IMG/VR virus record: IMGVR_UViG_3300036772_000071
Coordinates: 1-36,642 of that record
DNA length: 36,642 nt
Strand: one strand, 5' to 3'
Source: a virus
The translations under genes were made by a program, and so were the position numbers. Below the pieces are notes generated by a model. That model ran no database searches. It was given only the letters and a program-made list of their open reading frames with translations, and had not been told where the DNA came from. Position 1 is the first letter of the stretch, and the number at the start of each line of letters is the position of its first letter. Positions 14,737 to 21,036 of the stretch are shown here, in pieces.

Positions 14737-15047
14737 GCGGCAAGGCGGCACGCTGCGAGTTCTGCCGGATGCCGATCCTGTGGGCGCAGCGCATGCCTAA
14801 CCCGAGGGCGCGGACAGCGAAGGGACCGGAGTTCGTGCCGATCGACCCTGATCCGTCCACCGACCAGCGCGCCAACCTGGCGCTGACGGAGCGCACGGGC
14901 GACCGTCCACTGGTGGGCGAGATGACCCGAGGGCAGATCACGGGCTGGCGCGCGGCCGGCAAGCACGTCTTCATCGCTCACGCCAAGACCTGCGTGAACG
15001 CGAAGGAACTGGTCCGCAAGATCGCGGCGCGTAACTCAGGTCGGTGA
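14733..15047 (+). CDS. Small putative zinc protein, 104 aa
   Basis: GTG 14733 overlaps the preceding stop; GTG 14724 is an alternative. The N-terminus has CEFCRMPILWAQRMPN, a CxxC-PI-WA start, and the C-terminus has HVFIAHAKTCVNAKEL. This CxxC...H...C layout is that of a treble-clef-like small zinc protein common in actinobacteriophages, to my recollection. The middle is a loop with acidic Pro residues (VPIDPDPSTD). Its role is unknown. Confidence 0.8.
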   Translation: MSGKAARCEFCRMPILWAQRMPNPRARTAKGPEFVPIDPDPSTDQRANLALTERTGDRPLVGEMTRGQITGWRAAGKHVFIAHAKTCVNAKELVRKIAARNSGR

Positions 15048-15052
15048 CCCAG

Positions 15053-15088
15053 TTGTGCCCCGTAGTGTACCGGGGGTACATTGTGTCC
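15053..15088 (+). promoter_or_regulatory. Leaderless promoter with inverted repeat, copy 2
   Basis: TTGTGC (15053-15058), an 18-bp spacer and TACATT (15077-15082) are followed by exactly 6 bases and ATG 15089. The spacer carries CCCC and GGGGG arms of the inverted repeat. No ribosome-binding site precedes the ATG. It starts a unit that ends at the hairpin 15909-15941. Confidence 0.78.
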
Positions 15089-15307
15089 ATGACCCAGAAC
15101 AGCCCGGACTACACCACCACCTGCACCCTCTGTCACGAGGACATCGCATGGGTGGAGGAGCATGGTGACGGCTTCTGGGTCGCACCATCCGGCTACGAGG
15201 GCTGTCCTGACCCGCAGCAGCCCGACGCGGGCATCTTCCCGCACGAGCCTGCCGACGATTCCGCCTACTGGGCCTGGGTCGCCCGCAATGAGGAAGTTCC
15301 CGCATGA
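15089..15307 (+). CDS. Leaderless small protein, 72 aa
   Basis: ATG 15089 is six bases after the copy-2 -10 box. A longer frame from 15044 would start inside the promoter and has no ribosome-binding site, so it is rejected. The protein has a CTLC pair near residue 12, followed by a beta hairpin (EEHGDGFWVAPSGYEGC) and an acidic, Pro-rich C-terminus (PQQPDAGIFPHEPADDSAY). The two cysteine pairs could bind one metal ion. It overlaps the next gene by four bases. Confidence 0.8.
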   Translation: MTQNSPDYTTTCTLCHEDIAWVEEHGDGFWVAPSGYEGCPDPQQPDAGIFPHEPADDSAYWAWVARNEEVPA

Positions 15308-15903
15308 GCAACCACCGCGCACCCCGGACGCACCGCACCCTGCGGCTGTCCGTCGCCGTACTGGCCAGTGCGACCCTCGCGGTCAGCCTGGTCGTGCTCG
15401 CCCACAACGGCGAGACGCCCACCGCACAGGAGCCGTCATGGTCATCCGCTGCACCCGCGAACAGGTCGCCCCACACTGCCCCTGTGCCTGCCACCTCGTT
15501 GAACGACGCCCCGGCCTCGTCCTTGCCGGCCAACACCCCGGATTCACCTGCGCCGACGAATTCGCCGGCAAGCTCTACCACGACGCCCGTGCCGTCGACC
15601 GGTACCGCGAACATGGCCAGCCGCCCGAAAGCGACGCCCCACTCTTTGAAGTCGTCGCCGAGTTCAGGGTCAGCTGCGAGCAATTCCGCACCGCTTGCGA
15701 GTCCGCCCGGTCAGACCTACCCAGCACCGACCGGCCCGCTGACCTGTGACCCCGGCAACGCCCCGGTCGGCCAGTGGGTGATCTGCACCGGCACGCAACT
15801 GCTCGCCCCGGTCATCCCGCCGAACAACTCGTGCAGCGGCGACGCCACGCAGTGCCTGAACAGTCTCAACCCGAGCGATCCGAACCCGGTCCCGCTCCCC
15901 TGA
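15304..15903 (+). CDS. Signal-anchored Ser/Pro-rich protein, 199 aa
   Basis: ATG 15304 overlaps the previous stop. Residues about 11-34 form an N-terminal membrane segment (RTLRLSVAVLASATLAVSLV), so it is membrane-anchored or secreted. A Ser/Thr/Pro/Ala-rich stalk of about 110 residues follows, then a compact end with cysteines (TCDPGN, ICTGTQ, SCSGDATQC). The stalk is coded by the same DNA as the 15438 frame. The end of the gene, 15750-15903, is covered by no other frame. It ends before a terminator. Confidence 0.7.
   Translation: MSNHRAPRTHRTLRLSVAVLASATLAVSLVVLAHNGETPTAQEPSWSSAAPANRSPHTAPVPATSLNDAPASSLPANTPDSPAPTNSPASSTTTPVPSTGTANMASRPKATPHSLKSSPSSGSAASNSAPLASPPGQTYPAPTGPLTCDPGNAPVGQWVICTGTQLLAPVIPPNNSCSGDATQCLNSLNPSDPNPVPLP
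15438..15749 (+). CDS. Nested out-of-frame gene, 103 aa
   Basis: This frame lies wholly inside the 15304 gene, in another reading frame. ATG 15438 has an AGGAG site ending five bases before it. The product has a normal globular composition, begins MVIRCTREQVAPHCPCACHL and contains six cysteines. Its third codon positions are mostly C or G, in keeping with the other genes. It could be a small Cys-rich cytoplasmic protein. Both frames look coding, so a true overlap is likely, but one could be a by-product. Confidence 0.6.
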   Translation: MVIRCTREQVAPHCPCACHLVERRPGLVLAGQHPGFTCADEFAGKLYHDARAVDRYREHGQPPESDAPLFEVVAEFRVSCEQFRTACESARSDLPSTDRPADL

Positions 15904-15908
15904 TCGCC

Positions 15909-15941
15909 GTGTCCCGAGGCGCCGACACACCCTCGGGACAC
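15909..15941 (+). terminator. Intrinsic terminator hairpin
   Basis: A perfect 11-bp stem, GTGTCCCGAGG (15909-15919) pairing with CCTCGGGACAC (15931-15941), with an 11-base loop. It follows the stop at 15903 and closes the unit that starts at 15053. Confidence 0.8.
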
Positions 15942-15963
15942 GCGCCTACCTGGAGGTAACACG

Positions 15964-16200
15964 ATGAGCCTGATCAAGTTCTACCGCGTCGCCTGCGAGA
16001 GCTGTGGCTCGCACCCCAGCGGCACGGACATCAGCTCCGACGCTGCCCGTAGGCGGGCTCGGTCCCTCGGGTTCAAGCGCCTGCCGCACCCGGACAGCTT
16101 CCGCAGCTACGGCGCCGACGCGGCCAAGCGCGACTACTGCGGCGGCTGTGCCCGGATCGTGCAGGACACGCTGAACCTGATCAAGGCGGGAGTCGCGTGA
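15964..16200 (+). CDS. Small Cys-rich protein, likely zinc-binding, 78 aa
   Basis: ATG 15964 has TGGAGG upstream. Residues 10-13 are CESC and residues about 58-62 are YCGGC, a CxxC...CxxC zinc-ribbon arrangement. Between them is a basic helix (DAARRRARSLGFKRL). It resembles small DNA- or protein-binding zinc ribbons. No promoter is evident between the terminator and this gene. Its stop overlaps the next start. Confidence 0.78.
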   Translation: MSLIKFYRVACESCGSHPSGTDISSDAARRRARSLGFKRLPHPDSFRSYGADAAKRDYCGGCARIVQDTLNLIKAGVA

Positions 16201-16424
16201 CCGAGGGACCGATGAGCGGCAAGCTCCCAGTGAGCGAAGTCGCTGCCGTGGTATCCGAGGAGAACCCCACGCCGATCGGCATCCAGTTGTATGCCGAGCA
16301 GGGCGCCGAGATGCGCGAGGCGCAAACCAACCTGGCCGCGTCGATGGAGCGCATGCGTGTTGCGCTCGAAGCGGCCTACGGAGGACAGGAGAAGGCTGAT
16401 GGAGACGGAACCGCTGCCGGGTGA
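16197..16424 (+). CDS. Helical hypothetical protein, 75 aa
   Basis: Two starts are plausible: GTG 16197, overlapping the preceding stop, and ATG 16212 with GAGGGA before it. The body is helical with a heptad-like helix (GAEMREAQTNLAASMERMRV) and a flexible Gly/Asp-rich end. It is probably a small oligomeric protein. Function is unknown. Confidence 0.7.
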   Translation: MTEGPMSGKLPVSEVAAVVSEENPTPIGIQLYAEQGAEMREAQTNLAASMERMRVALEAAYGGQEKADGDGTAAG

Positions 16425-16623
16425 GCCGGGCAGCCATGCGTGGATGCTCGACCTGCTGGACGGCCTCGGCCACGACCTGCGGGCGCAGAACGCCCTGGTG
16501 AGCTGGGAGCTGTCCCGAGGCGACAAGTGGGCGACGATCGCCGTGAGCACCGAGGGCGTGACCCGCGAGTGGCGCATGGTGCCGTGCGACCGCGAGGAGC
16601 GCCGGAAGGTGGACGGCTCATGA
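16399..16623 (+). CDS. Hypothetical protein, 74 aa
   Basis: ATG 16399 has AGGAGAAGG upstream and overlaps the previous gene by 26 bases. The first part is helical (HAWMLDLLDGLGHDLRAQ) and the second half is a strand-rich region with an acidic and basic end (EWRMVPCDREERRKVDGS). It could be a small adaptor. Function is unknown. Confidence 0.72.
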   Translation: METEPLPGEPGSHAWMLDLLDGLGHDLRAQNALVSWELSRGDKWATIAVSTEGVTREWRMVPCDREERRKVDGS

Positions 16624-16775
16624 TCACGGGCGTGTTCGTGAGCCCGGACGGTCAGGAGCTGGCGGTGCAGACCGACGATGAGCTGATCGTGGTGTGCGAC
16701 CCGCACGAGGACGGTGCCGAGCTGATCGAGGTCGGTCACGTGGAAGCGGGGTGGCAGCGTGTCTACGGAGCCTGA
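16620..16775 (+). CDS. Hypothetical acidic protein, 51 aa
   Basis: The ATG at 16620 overlaps the previous stop as ATGA. The 51-residue protein is a compact beta-rich domain (MITGVFVSPDGQELAVQTDD, ELIVVCDPHEDGAELIEVGH) with acidic turns. It could be a small binding domain. It overlaps the following gene by 17 bases. Confidence 0.68.
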   Translation: MITGVFVSPDGQELAVQTDDELIVVCDPHEDGAELIEVGHVEAGWQRVYGA

Positions 16776-16977
16776 GCCGAACTGTCCGGCCGTGACGGTG
16801 GGCGAGGGTGCGCCGTGCCGCTGGTTGCCACTTGCTCCACTCTCGGCGCCGTATGGCCCGGTCGTGGACGGCAAGCCGATCAAGGTGCTGGAGGTGTGCA
16901 CGGGCTGCCGTCGCTACCGTGTTGCTGGTTACAGCCCTGTACCCCGTGACCCGACCGGGGGTACACTCGCGTCATGA
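16759..16977 (+). CDS. Small Cys-containing protein, 72 aa
   Basis: GTG 16759 follows a GCAGC stretch. The product has four cysteines (NCPAV, PCRWL, VCTGCRRY) and many Pro, a composition seen in small zinc-binding proteins. Its last 40 bases lie under the copy-3 promoter of the next gene, and its stop overlaps that gene's ATG. Function is unknown. Confidence 0.7.
   Translation: MSTEPEPNCPAVTVGEGAPCRWLPLAPLSAPYGPVVDGKPIKVLEVCTGCRRYRVAGYSPVPRDPTGGTLAS
16937..16973 (+). promoter_or_regulatory. Leaderless promoter with inverted repeat, copy 3
   Basis: CTGTAC (16937-16942), a 19-bp spacer and TACACT (16962-16967) are followed by 6 bases and ATG 16974. Arms GTACCCC and GGGGTAC form the inverted repeat. 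The element overlaps the end of the 16759 gene. It starts a unit of four small genes that ends at the terminator 17793-17827. Confidence 0.75.
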
Positions 16978-17222
16978 TGATCCTCCCCGCAGTCCGCTTC
17001 CGCCACCACGTCTACTTCTACCGTCGCCATCGGCGCCTCAACCGCTGGAGCCCGCTGTACTGGCTGTTCGGCGGCTGGCTGTTCGAACTGTCCATGTGGA
17101 CGCTGATTGGCTCGGCGATCGTGGCCTTCTGGTCGCTCTACGGGTTCCTGTGGCTGGTCGTCACGGGCGCGGGCATCGCATTCCGCATGGTCCGCGCCAC
17201 GATCCACAACAGGAGGCACTGA
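16974..17222 (+). CDS. Two-helix membrane protein, leaderless, 82 aa
   Basis: ATG 16974 is six bases after the copy-3 -10 box and has no ribosome-binding site. Two hydrophobic helices are visible (LYWLFGGWLFELSMWTL and IVAFWSLYGFLWLVVTGAGI), with a basic Arg-rich N-terminus (RFRHHVYFYRRHRR) suggesting a cytoplasmic start. The last 20 residues are basic. It is a small integral membrane protein of unknown function, rich in Trp and Phe. Confidence 0.78.
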   Translation: MMILPAVRFRHHVYFYRRHRRLNRWSPLYWLFGGWLFELSMWTLIGSAIVAFWSLYGFLWLVVTGAGIAFRMVRATIHNRRH

Positions 17223-17449
17223 TGCCGCAATACCGCGTTGGTATCACCCAGACGGTCAGCTCGTCCGTCCTGGTCGAGGCCGAGAGCCCAGAAGCTGCGG
17301 CTAGCGAGTTCTACAACTCCCCCGACATGCCCGGCTCGATCACCGTGGGCGCGTTTGGCAGCTACTGCAACGTTGACGAGGCGGGCGAGTGGGAAGCGTC
17401 CGAGGTGTTGGACGCGAAGGGCAATATCGTCTGGACCGGTGGGGCGTGA
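17222..17449 (+). CDS. Hypothetical protein, 75 aa
   Basis: ATG 17222 has ACAGGAGGC upstream and shares a TGATG junction with the membrane gene. The protein has a short strand and helix start (MPQYRVGITQTVSSSVLVEA), a loop with Asn/Tyr and ends with a strand (KGNIVWTGGA). It looks like a small cytoplasmic domain with a sheet. Function is unknown. Confidence 0.72.
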   Translation: MPQYRVGITQTVSSSVLVEAESPEAAASEFYNSPDMPGSITVGAFGSYCNVDEAGEWEASEVLDAKGNIVWTGGA

Positions 17450-17523
17450 TGGAAGACGACCCGCTGGACCGGCTCTATGACGAACTGATCTACGGCGCCG
17501 AGCCGGTGATCAACGATGATTGA
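17449..17523 (+). CDS. Acidic microprotein, 24 aa
   Basis: A 24-codon frame sits between two coupled genes. It starts in the TGATG junction at 17449 and its stop overlaps the next ATG. The peptide is acidic, beginning MEDDPLDRLYDELIYG and ending NDD, with no membrane segment. It may be a true microprotein or only a coupling sequence for the next gene. The conserved stop-start architecture favours translation. Confidence 0.5.
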   Translation: MEDDPLDRLYDELIYGAEPVINDD

Positions 17524-17734
17524 GCAGCTGCACATCTGGCTGGTGCAGTCCGGTGATGGCGAGAGCGAGGCCGTAGTGGCTGCGGCCAGCGTGCCGCAGG
17601 CCAAGCAACTCGCCGAGGCGGAGATCGGCGATGCGTATTACACGGTGGCGACGCAACTCGCCAGCTGCCCGATCGAGACGCACCTGACGCCGATGCTCAT
17701 CCTGGCCGGCACGAGCCGAGCCGACCGCGACTAA
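17516..17734 (+). CDS. Hypothetical protein, 72 aa
   Basis: ATG 17516 is inside the end of the microprotein frame. The protein starts MIEQLHIWLVQSGDGESEAV and forms a helix (ASVPQAKQLAEAEIGDAYY), followed by an aliphatic end (PMLILAGTSRADRD). It is the last normal-sized gene before a terminator. Function is unknown. Confidence 0.7.
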   Translation: MIEQLHIWLVQSGDGESEAVVAAASVPQAKQLAEAEIGDAYYTVATQLASCPIETHLTPMLILAGTSRADRD

Positions 17735-17743
17735 GGAGGCGAT

Positions 17744-17767
17744 ATGCGCGACACCACCTGGCCCTGA
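17744..17767 (+). other. Seven-codon mini-ORF before the terminator
   Basis: A good ribosome-binding site (AAGGAGG) precedes ATG 17744, but the frame ends after seven codons (MRDTTWP). It sits 25 bases before a terminator hairpin and upstream of the major capsid gene. It may be a remnant or part of an attenuation leader. No function is claimed. Confidence 0.35.
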
Positions 17768-17792
17768 TCACACAACTTCACTCCGCAACATG

Positions 17793-17827
17793 CGCCCCGT
17801 CTGCAACGATCACCCGCAGACGGGGCG
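17793..17827 (+). terminator. Intrinsic terminator before the major capsid gene
   Basis: A perfect 12-bp stem, CGCCCCGTCTGC (17793-17804) pairing with GCAGACGGGGCG (17816-17827), with an 11-base loop. It ends the unit that begins at 16937 and separates the accessory block from the major capsid gene. The 100 bases after it hold no promoter I can identify with confidence. Confidence 0.82.
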
Positions 17828-17927
17828 ACTCGTGCTGATAGGTCCCTAGGTCCGACACAGCAACTGGCAGCTCACAGCGCCATTGCCTCGGGCAGGTAGA
17901 CCACCATCGGCATGAAAGGTGCGGCTC

Positions 17928-19817
17928 GTGAATCGCATCCTTGAGATCTTGCGCAGCCTCGCGGCGGCTGAGACCGACCGCGAGCGTGAGGCGATCCGGG
18001 GTCAGCTGGCCGCCGAGATCCGCGCCTCCAGTCCCGAACAGCTCACTGCGGCGCTGGCCGCCATCCGCACGCGCGGTACCGAGCTGGCCGCCGAGGAGCT
18101 GACCGAGGCGAACGTGGCCGAGGTCGAGCAGCTGCGCGACGCGGTCACCGCGATCAACGCGTCGCTGTCCGAGCGCGCCGAGGGCACCAGCCTGGCGGAT
18201 CGTCAGCGTGCGGCGCTGGCCGACCTGGACGGCACCGCAGCGGGCGAGGGTGGCGAGCACGAGGCTCCGGCCACGCACGATCCGGCCACGGACGCGGTGC
18301 AGGGTGGCGACCCTGCTGCCGTACCAGACCCAGCCGAGAACGCTGGCGAGGGAGGCAGCGAGGGTGGCGAGCACGAGGCCCCCGCGCCCTCGGGTCGCGG
18401 CAACGGCCTCGGCGGGCTCAACAACGCGAATCAGGGTAACCCTGAGCGCGTGTTCGCTGGCCAGGTGCAGGTCACCACGCGCCTCCAGGGCGGCATCCCC
18501 GGATTCGAGGTCGGCCAGCCTGCCGGCACCCGCGAACAGCTCGCCCGTGCGTTCACCGAGCGCTACAACACGATCGCCCGGTCGAACGGCCCAGCCGAGA
18601 AGATCCACGTCGCTCGGATGAGCTACGAGTACCCCGAGGAGCGTCGCCTCACGCGGGACAACGCGCACCTCAACACGATGCGGATCGAGGGCGCGACCCG
18701 AGCCGAGTCGCTGACCGCTGCGGCCCAGTCTGGTGGCTTGTGTCTGCCGCTCGAAGTGATCTACGACATCAACGTCGTGGGCGTCACCGACCGACCGGTG
18801 ATGAACGACCTGACCCGCTTCCAGGTGGAGCGCGGCGGCATCCAGTACCGGCTGCCCTTCGATGCGCTGGCGATGACCTCGGGCCTCGGCGTGTGGGGCC
18901 AGGACAACGACCAGAGCGTCACCGTCAGCAACACGGGCGTGGTCACCTACGAGACCGGCAACGACAGCCAGGGCAACGCGTTCGGCCCCAAGTCGTGCTT
19001 CGTGGTCGACTGTCCTGGAGTGGTCAACGCGTCGATCTACAGCACGTACATGTGCCTGGAGTTCGCGAACATGACCGCGCGCTTCGACACCGAATGGGTC
19101 GACGCCACCAACCAGGCCGCACAGGTCGCCTGGGCTCGGTTCAGCGAGAACCAGCTGCTGAGCCGCATCTTCACCGCCAGTAAGATCATCTACGGCAAGC
19201 AGGTGCTCGGCGCCGTCCGCGACGTGCTGGCCAACTACGACAAGGTGATCAGCTACTACCGCAACCGTCACCGTCTCAACAGCGCGGTCCCGCTGCACAC
19301 GATCATGCCGCAGTGGCTGATCGACATGCTGCGCACCGACATGTCCCGCACGATGAACACCAGCGGCGACACGGCGACCCAGTTCGCGGTCGCGCAGGCC
19401 ACGCTCGAAGGCTGGTTCCGCACCCGCAACGTCAACGTCACCTGGCACCTGGACGGCCTCGCGACCAACACCGCCAACGGTGTCGAGGTGCCGGCCCAGA
19501 ACTACGCCACGATGAGCGCCGGCCAGCAGATCGAGGGCTGGCCCAACGCCGTGGACACCGTGCTCTACCGCGAGGGTGACTGGCTGTTCCTGGACGGCGG
19601 CACGCTCGATCTCGGCCTGGTCCGCGACAGCGCGCTGAACATGCGCAACCGCTACCAGACCTTCATCGAGACCTTCGAGGGTGTGGCCTTCCAGGGCCTG
19701 GAGTCACTGCGGGTCGTCATGCCACTGATGCCCAACGGTGCACAGTCCGGCACGATCAGCCCGGACAACACTGGAGTGTGGGACAACATGACTGCCTACA
19801 CGATCACCACTGGCTGA
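17928..19817 (+). CDS. Major capsid protein with N-terminal extension, 629 aa
   Basis: This is the head shell protein. GTG 17928 has GAAAGG nine bases upstream; GTG 17919 is also possible. Residues 1-105 are helical (a scaffold- or delta-like region), 110-170 are an Asp/Glu/Gly/Pro linker with two near-identical GGEHEAPA blocks, and 170-629 are the shell domain. Landmarks of the shell part are SGGLCLPLEVIYDINV, EFANMTARFDTEWVDATNQA, SAVPLHTIMPQWLIDM and FIETFEGVAF. It is followed by a hairpin that may limit transcription downstream. Confidence 0.92.
   Translation: MNRILEILRSLAAAETDREREAIRGQLAAEIRASSPEQLTAALAAIRTRGTELAAEELTEANVAEVEQLRDAVTAINASLSERAEGTSLADRQRAALADLDGTAAGEGGEHEAPATHDPATDAVQGGDPAAVPDPAENAGEGGSEGGEHEAPAPSGRGNGLGGLNNANQGNPERVFAGQVQVTTRLQGGIPGFEVGQPAGTREQLARAFTERYNTIARSNGPAEKIHVARMSYEYPEERRLTRDNAHLNTMRIEGATRAESLTAAAQSGGLCLPLEVIYDINVVGVTDRPVMNDLTRFQVERGGIQYRLPFDALAMTSGLGVWGQDNDQSVTVSNTGVVTYETGNDSQGNAFGPKSCFVVDCPGVVNASIYSTYMCLEFANMTARFDTEWVDATNQAAQVAWARFSENQLLSRIFTASKIIYGKQVLGAVRDVLANYDKVISYYRNRHRLNSAVPLHTIMPQWLIDMLRTDMSRTMNTSGDTATQFAVAQATLEGWFRTRNVNVTWHLDGLATNTANGVEVPAQNYATMSAGQQIEGWPNAVDTVLYREGDWLFLDGGTLDLGLVRDSALNMRNRYQTFIETFEGVAFQGLESLRVVMPLMPNGAQSGTISPDNTGVWDNMTAYTITTG
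18244..18379 (+). repeat. Direct repeat inside the major capsid linker
   Basis: The same 22 bp occur at 18244-18265 and 18358-18379 (beginning GCGAGGGTGGCGAGC), coding for a repeated GEGGEHEA / SEGGEHEA stretch. This points to a duplicated linker between the N-terminal helical region and the shell domain. Confidence 0.75.
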
Positions 19818-19826
19818 TTGAGTTTC

Positions 19827-19852
19827 GGCGCCCGGTCGCAAGGCCGGGCGCC
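19827..19852 (+). terminator. Terminator hairpin after the major capsid gene
   Basis: A 9-bp stem, GGCGCCCGG (19827-19835) with its complement at 19844-19852 and an 8-base loop. It is located 10 bases after the capsid stop and is likely a partial terminator that keeps capsid mRNA higher than the downstream messages. Confidence 0.78.
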
Positions 19853-19880
19853 AACAGGCCCCACTCGATCAGGAGGAATC

Positions 19881-20156
19881 ATGGCGGCGGTCGGCAACTT
19901 CGAGGTCGTTTCGCACGCGTTCAGTTACGAGACCGACCCACCGACCAATCTTGTGGTGAACGCACCAGCCGGCAAGGTGGTCCTGGGTGGAGGAATCGAG
20001 TTCAACTCCAACGTGGCGAGCTTGACCGCTGACGGCTACCCCTCGGCGGACGGATCAGCATGGAACTTCTTGATCAAGTTCAACACAGATCAGGGCGTCT
20101 CCCTCCCCGTGGCCGGTACCGCGTATGTCACGTGCGCTGAGCTGGGAGTCTGCTGA
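19881..20156 (+). CDS. Small virion-type protein, 91 aa
   Basis: ATG 19881 has AGGAGGAATC upstream. The protein is beta-rich (VGNFEVVSHAFSYETDPP, VVLGGGIEFNSNVASL), has one Cys pair at the end (CAELGVC) and no charged helices. Being placed right after the capsid gene, it could be a head decoration protein, but sequence alone does not show this. It overlaps the next gene by one base. Confidence 0.72.
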   Translation: MAAVGNFEVVSHAFSYETDPPTNLVVNAPAGKVVLGGGIEFNSNVASLTADGYPSADGSAWNFLIKFNTDQGVSLPVAGTAYVTCAELGVC

Positions 20157-21025
20157 TGCCACTGTTCACCCCGGTAAGCGGCTATCAGGCAGCGCCGATC
20201 AAGGCCGCAAACCTACTGGCCTCGGCTGCACCGCAGCCCGAGGGCGAGAACGTGCACTGGCAGGAGGGCTTCGTTTGGCGGTCGGAACTGTGCCCCGAGT
20301 TCGAGGTGTTGGACCCGTGCGAGAGCCCGACCACCTACGGCACGGACGACATGACACGCGGTGGCCTGGTCTATCACGTGCCGGCTGGCTACCGGGTGCG
20401 CGACTACGCCACCACCCTCAACGTCAGCTACGACCTCGACCGCGTGACGCGACAGGCCGAGGCCGTGGTCAGTTCCGTGGCGGCTGGTGAGCTGTGGACC
20501 GGCGCTGTTACCGCTGCTAACCCCTACGCGCTACCGCCGAACACCGTGGTACTCAACCCGAGCCCGAGCGCGGGCGAGTACACCAACCCCTACCTCGCGG
20601 CCAGCACCTCGACCACAATCACCGCCGTCACCGACCCGATGGAGGCCCTGGGCCTGCTGGAGGAGAAGGCGCGTCAACAGATCGGCGGCATGCAGTGCTT
20701 CCTGCACGTGCCGACCCGCATCGCCACACAGCTCGGTGCCCAGCTGCGGCGCGTCGGCAACCTGCTCTACACGCAGACCGACGCGATCGTGGTCGCCGAT
20801 CCGGGCTACCCCGGCACCGGACCGGACGGCACCGACCCCACCTCGCCCGGCACCTGGTGCTACGCGACCGGACCGGTCACGCTGCGCCTCGGCAACGTGG
20901 TGGCGACCGAGGAACCCGTGTCCGCCACGATCAACCGGCAGACCAACATCCGCGAGGTATGGGCTGACCGCATGTTCGCGGCGACGTTCGACCCGTGCTG
21001 CCACTTCGCCATCATGATCGACTGA
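20156..21025 (+). CDS. Possible capsid-associated protein, 289 aa
   Basis: ATG 20156 shares a TGATG junction with the previous gene. It lies between the capsid and tail tube genes, contains several Cys residues (LCPEFEVLDPCESP, DPCCHFAIMID) and helices (DPMEALGLLEEKARQQIGG). Domains are not recognised. Proteins in this position in actinobacteriophages are virion structural proteins, so a virion role is inferred, possibly as a minor capsid or stabilising protein. Confidence 0.74.
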   Translation: MPLFTPVSGYQAAPIKAANLLASAAPQPEGENVHWQEGFVWRSELCPEFEVLDPCESPTTYGTDDMTRGGLVYHVPAGYRVRDYATTLNVSYDLDRVTRQAEAVVSSVAAGELWTGAVTAANPYALPPNTVVLNPSPSAGEYTNPYLAASTSTTITAVTDPMEALGLLEEKARQQIGGMQCFLHVPTRIATQLGAQLRRVGNLLYTQTDAIVVADPGYPGTGPDGTDPTSPGTWCYATGPVTLRLGNVVATEEPVSATINRQTNIREVWADRMFAATFDPCCHFAIMID

Positions 21026-21036
21026 CCGGAGGAACG

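Noticed and set aside
15044-15088. Longer start for the 15089 gene
   Set aside because: The extension would translate the promoter itself and has no ribosome-binding site.
15304-15749. Nested genes as an Rz/Rz1-type spanin pair
   Set aside because: The inner protein has no signal or lipobox and the outer lacks a coiled-coil periplasmic part, so spanin features are absent.
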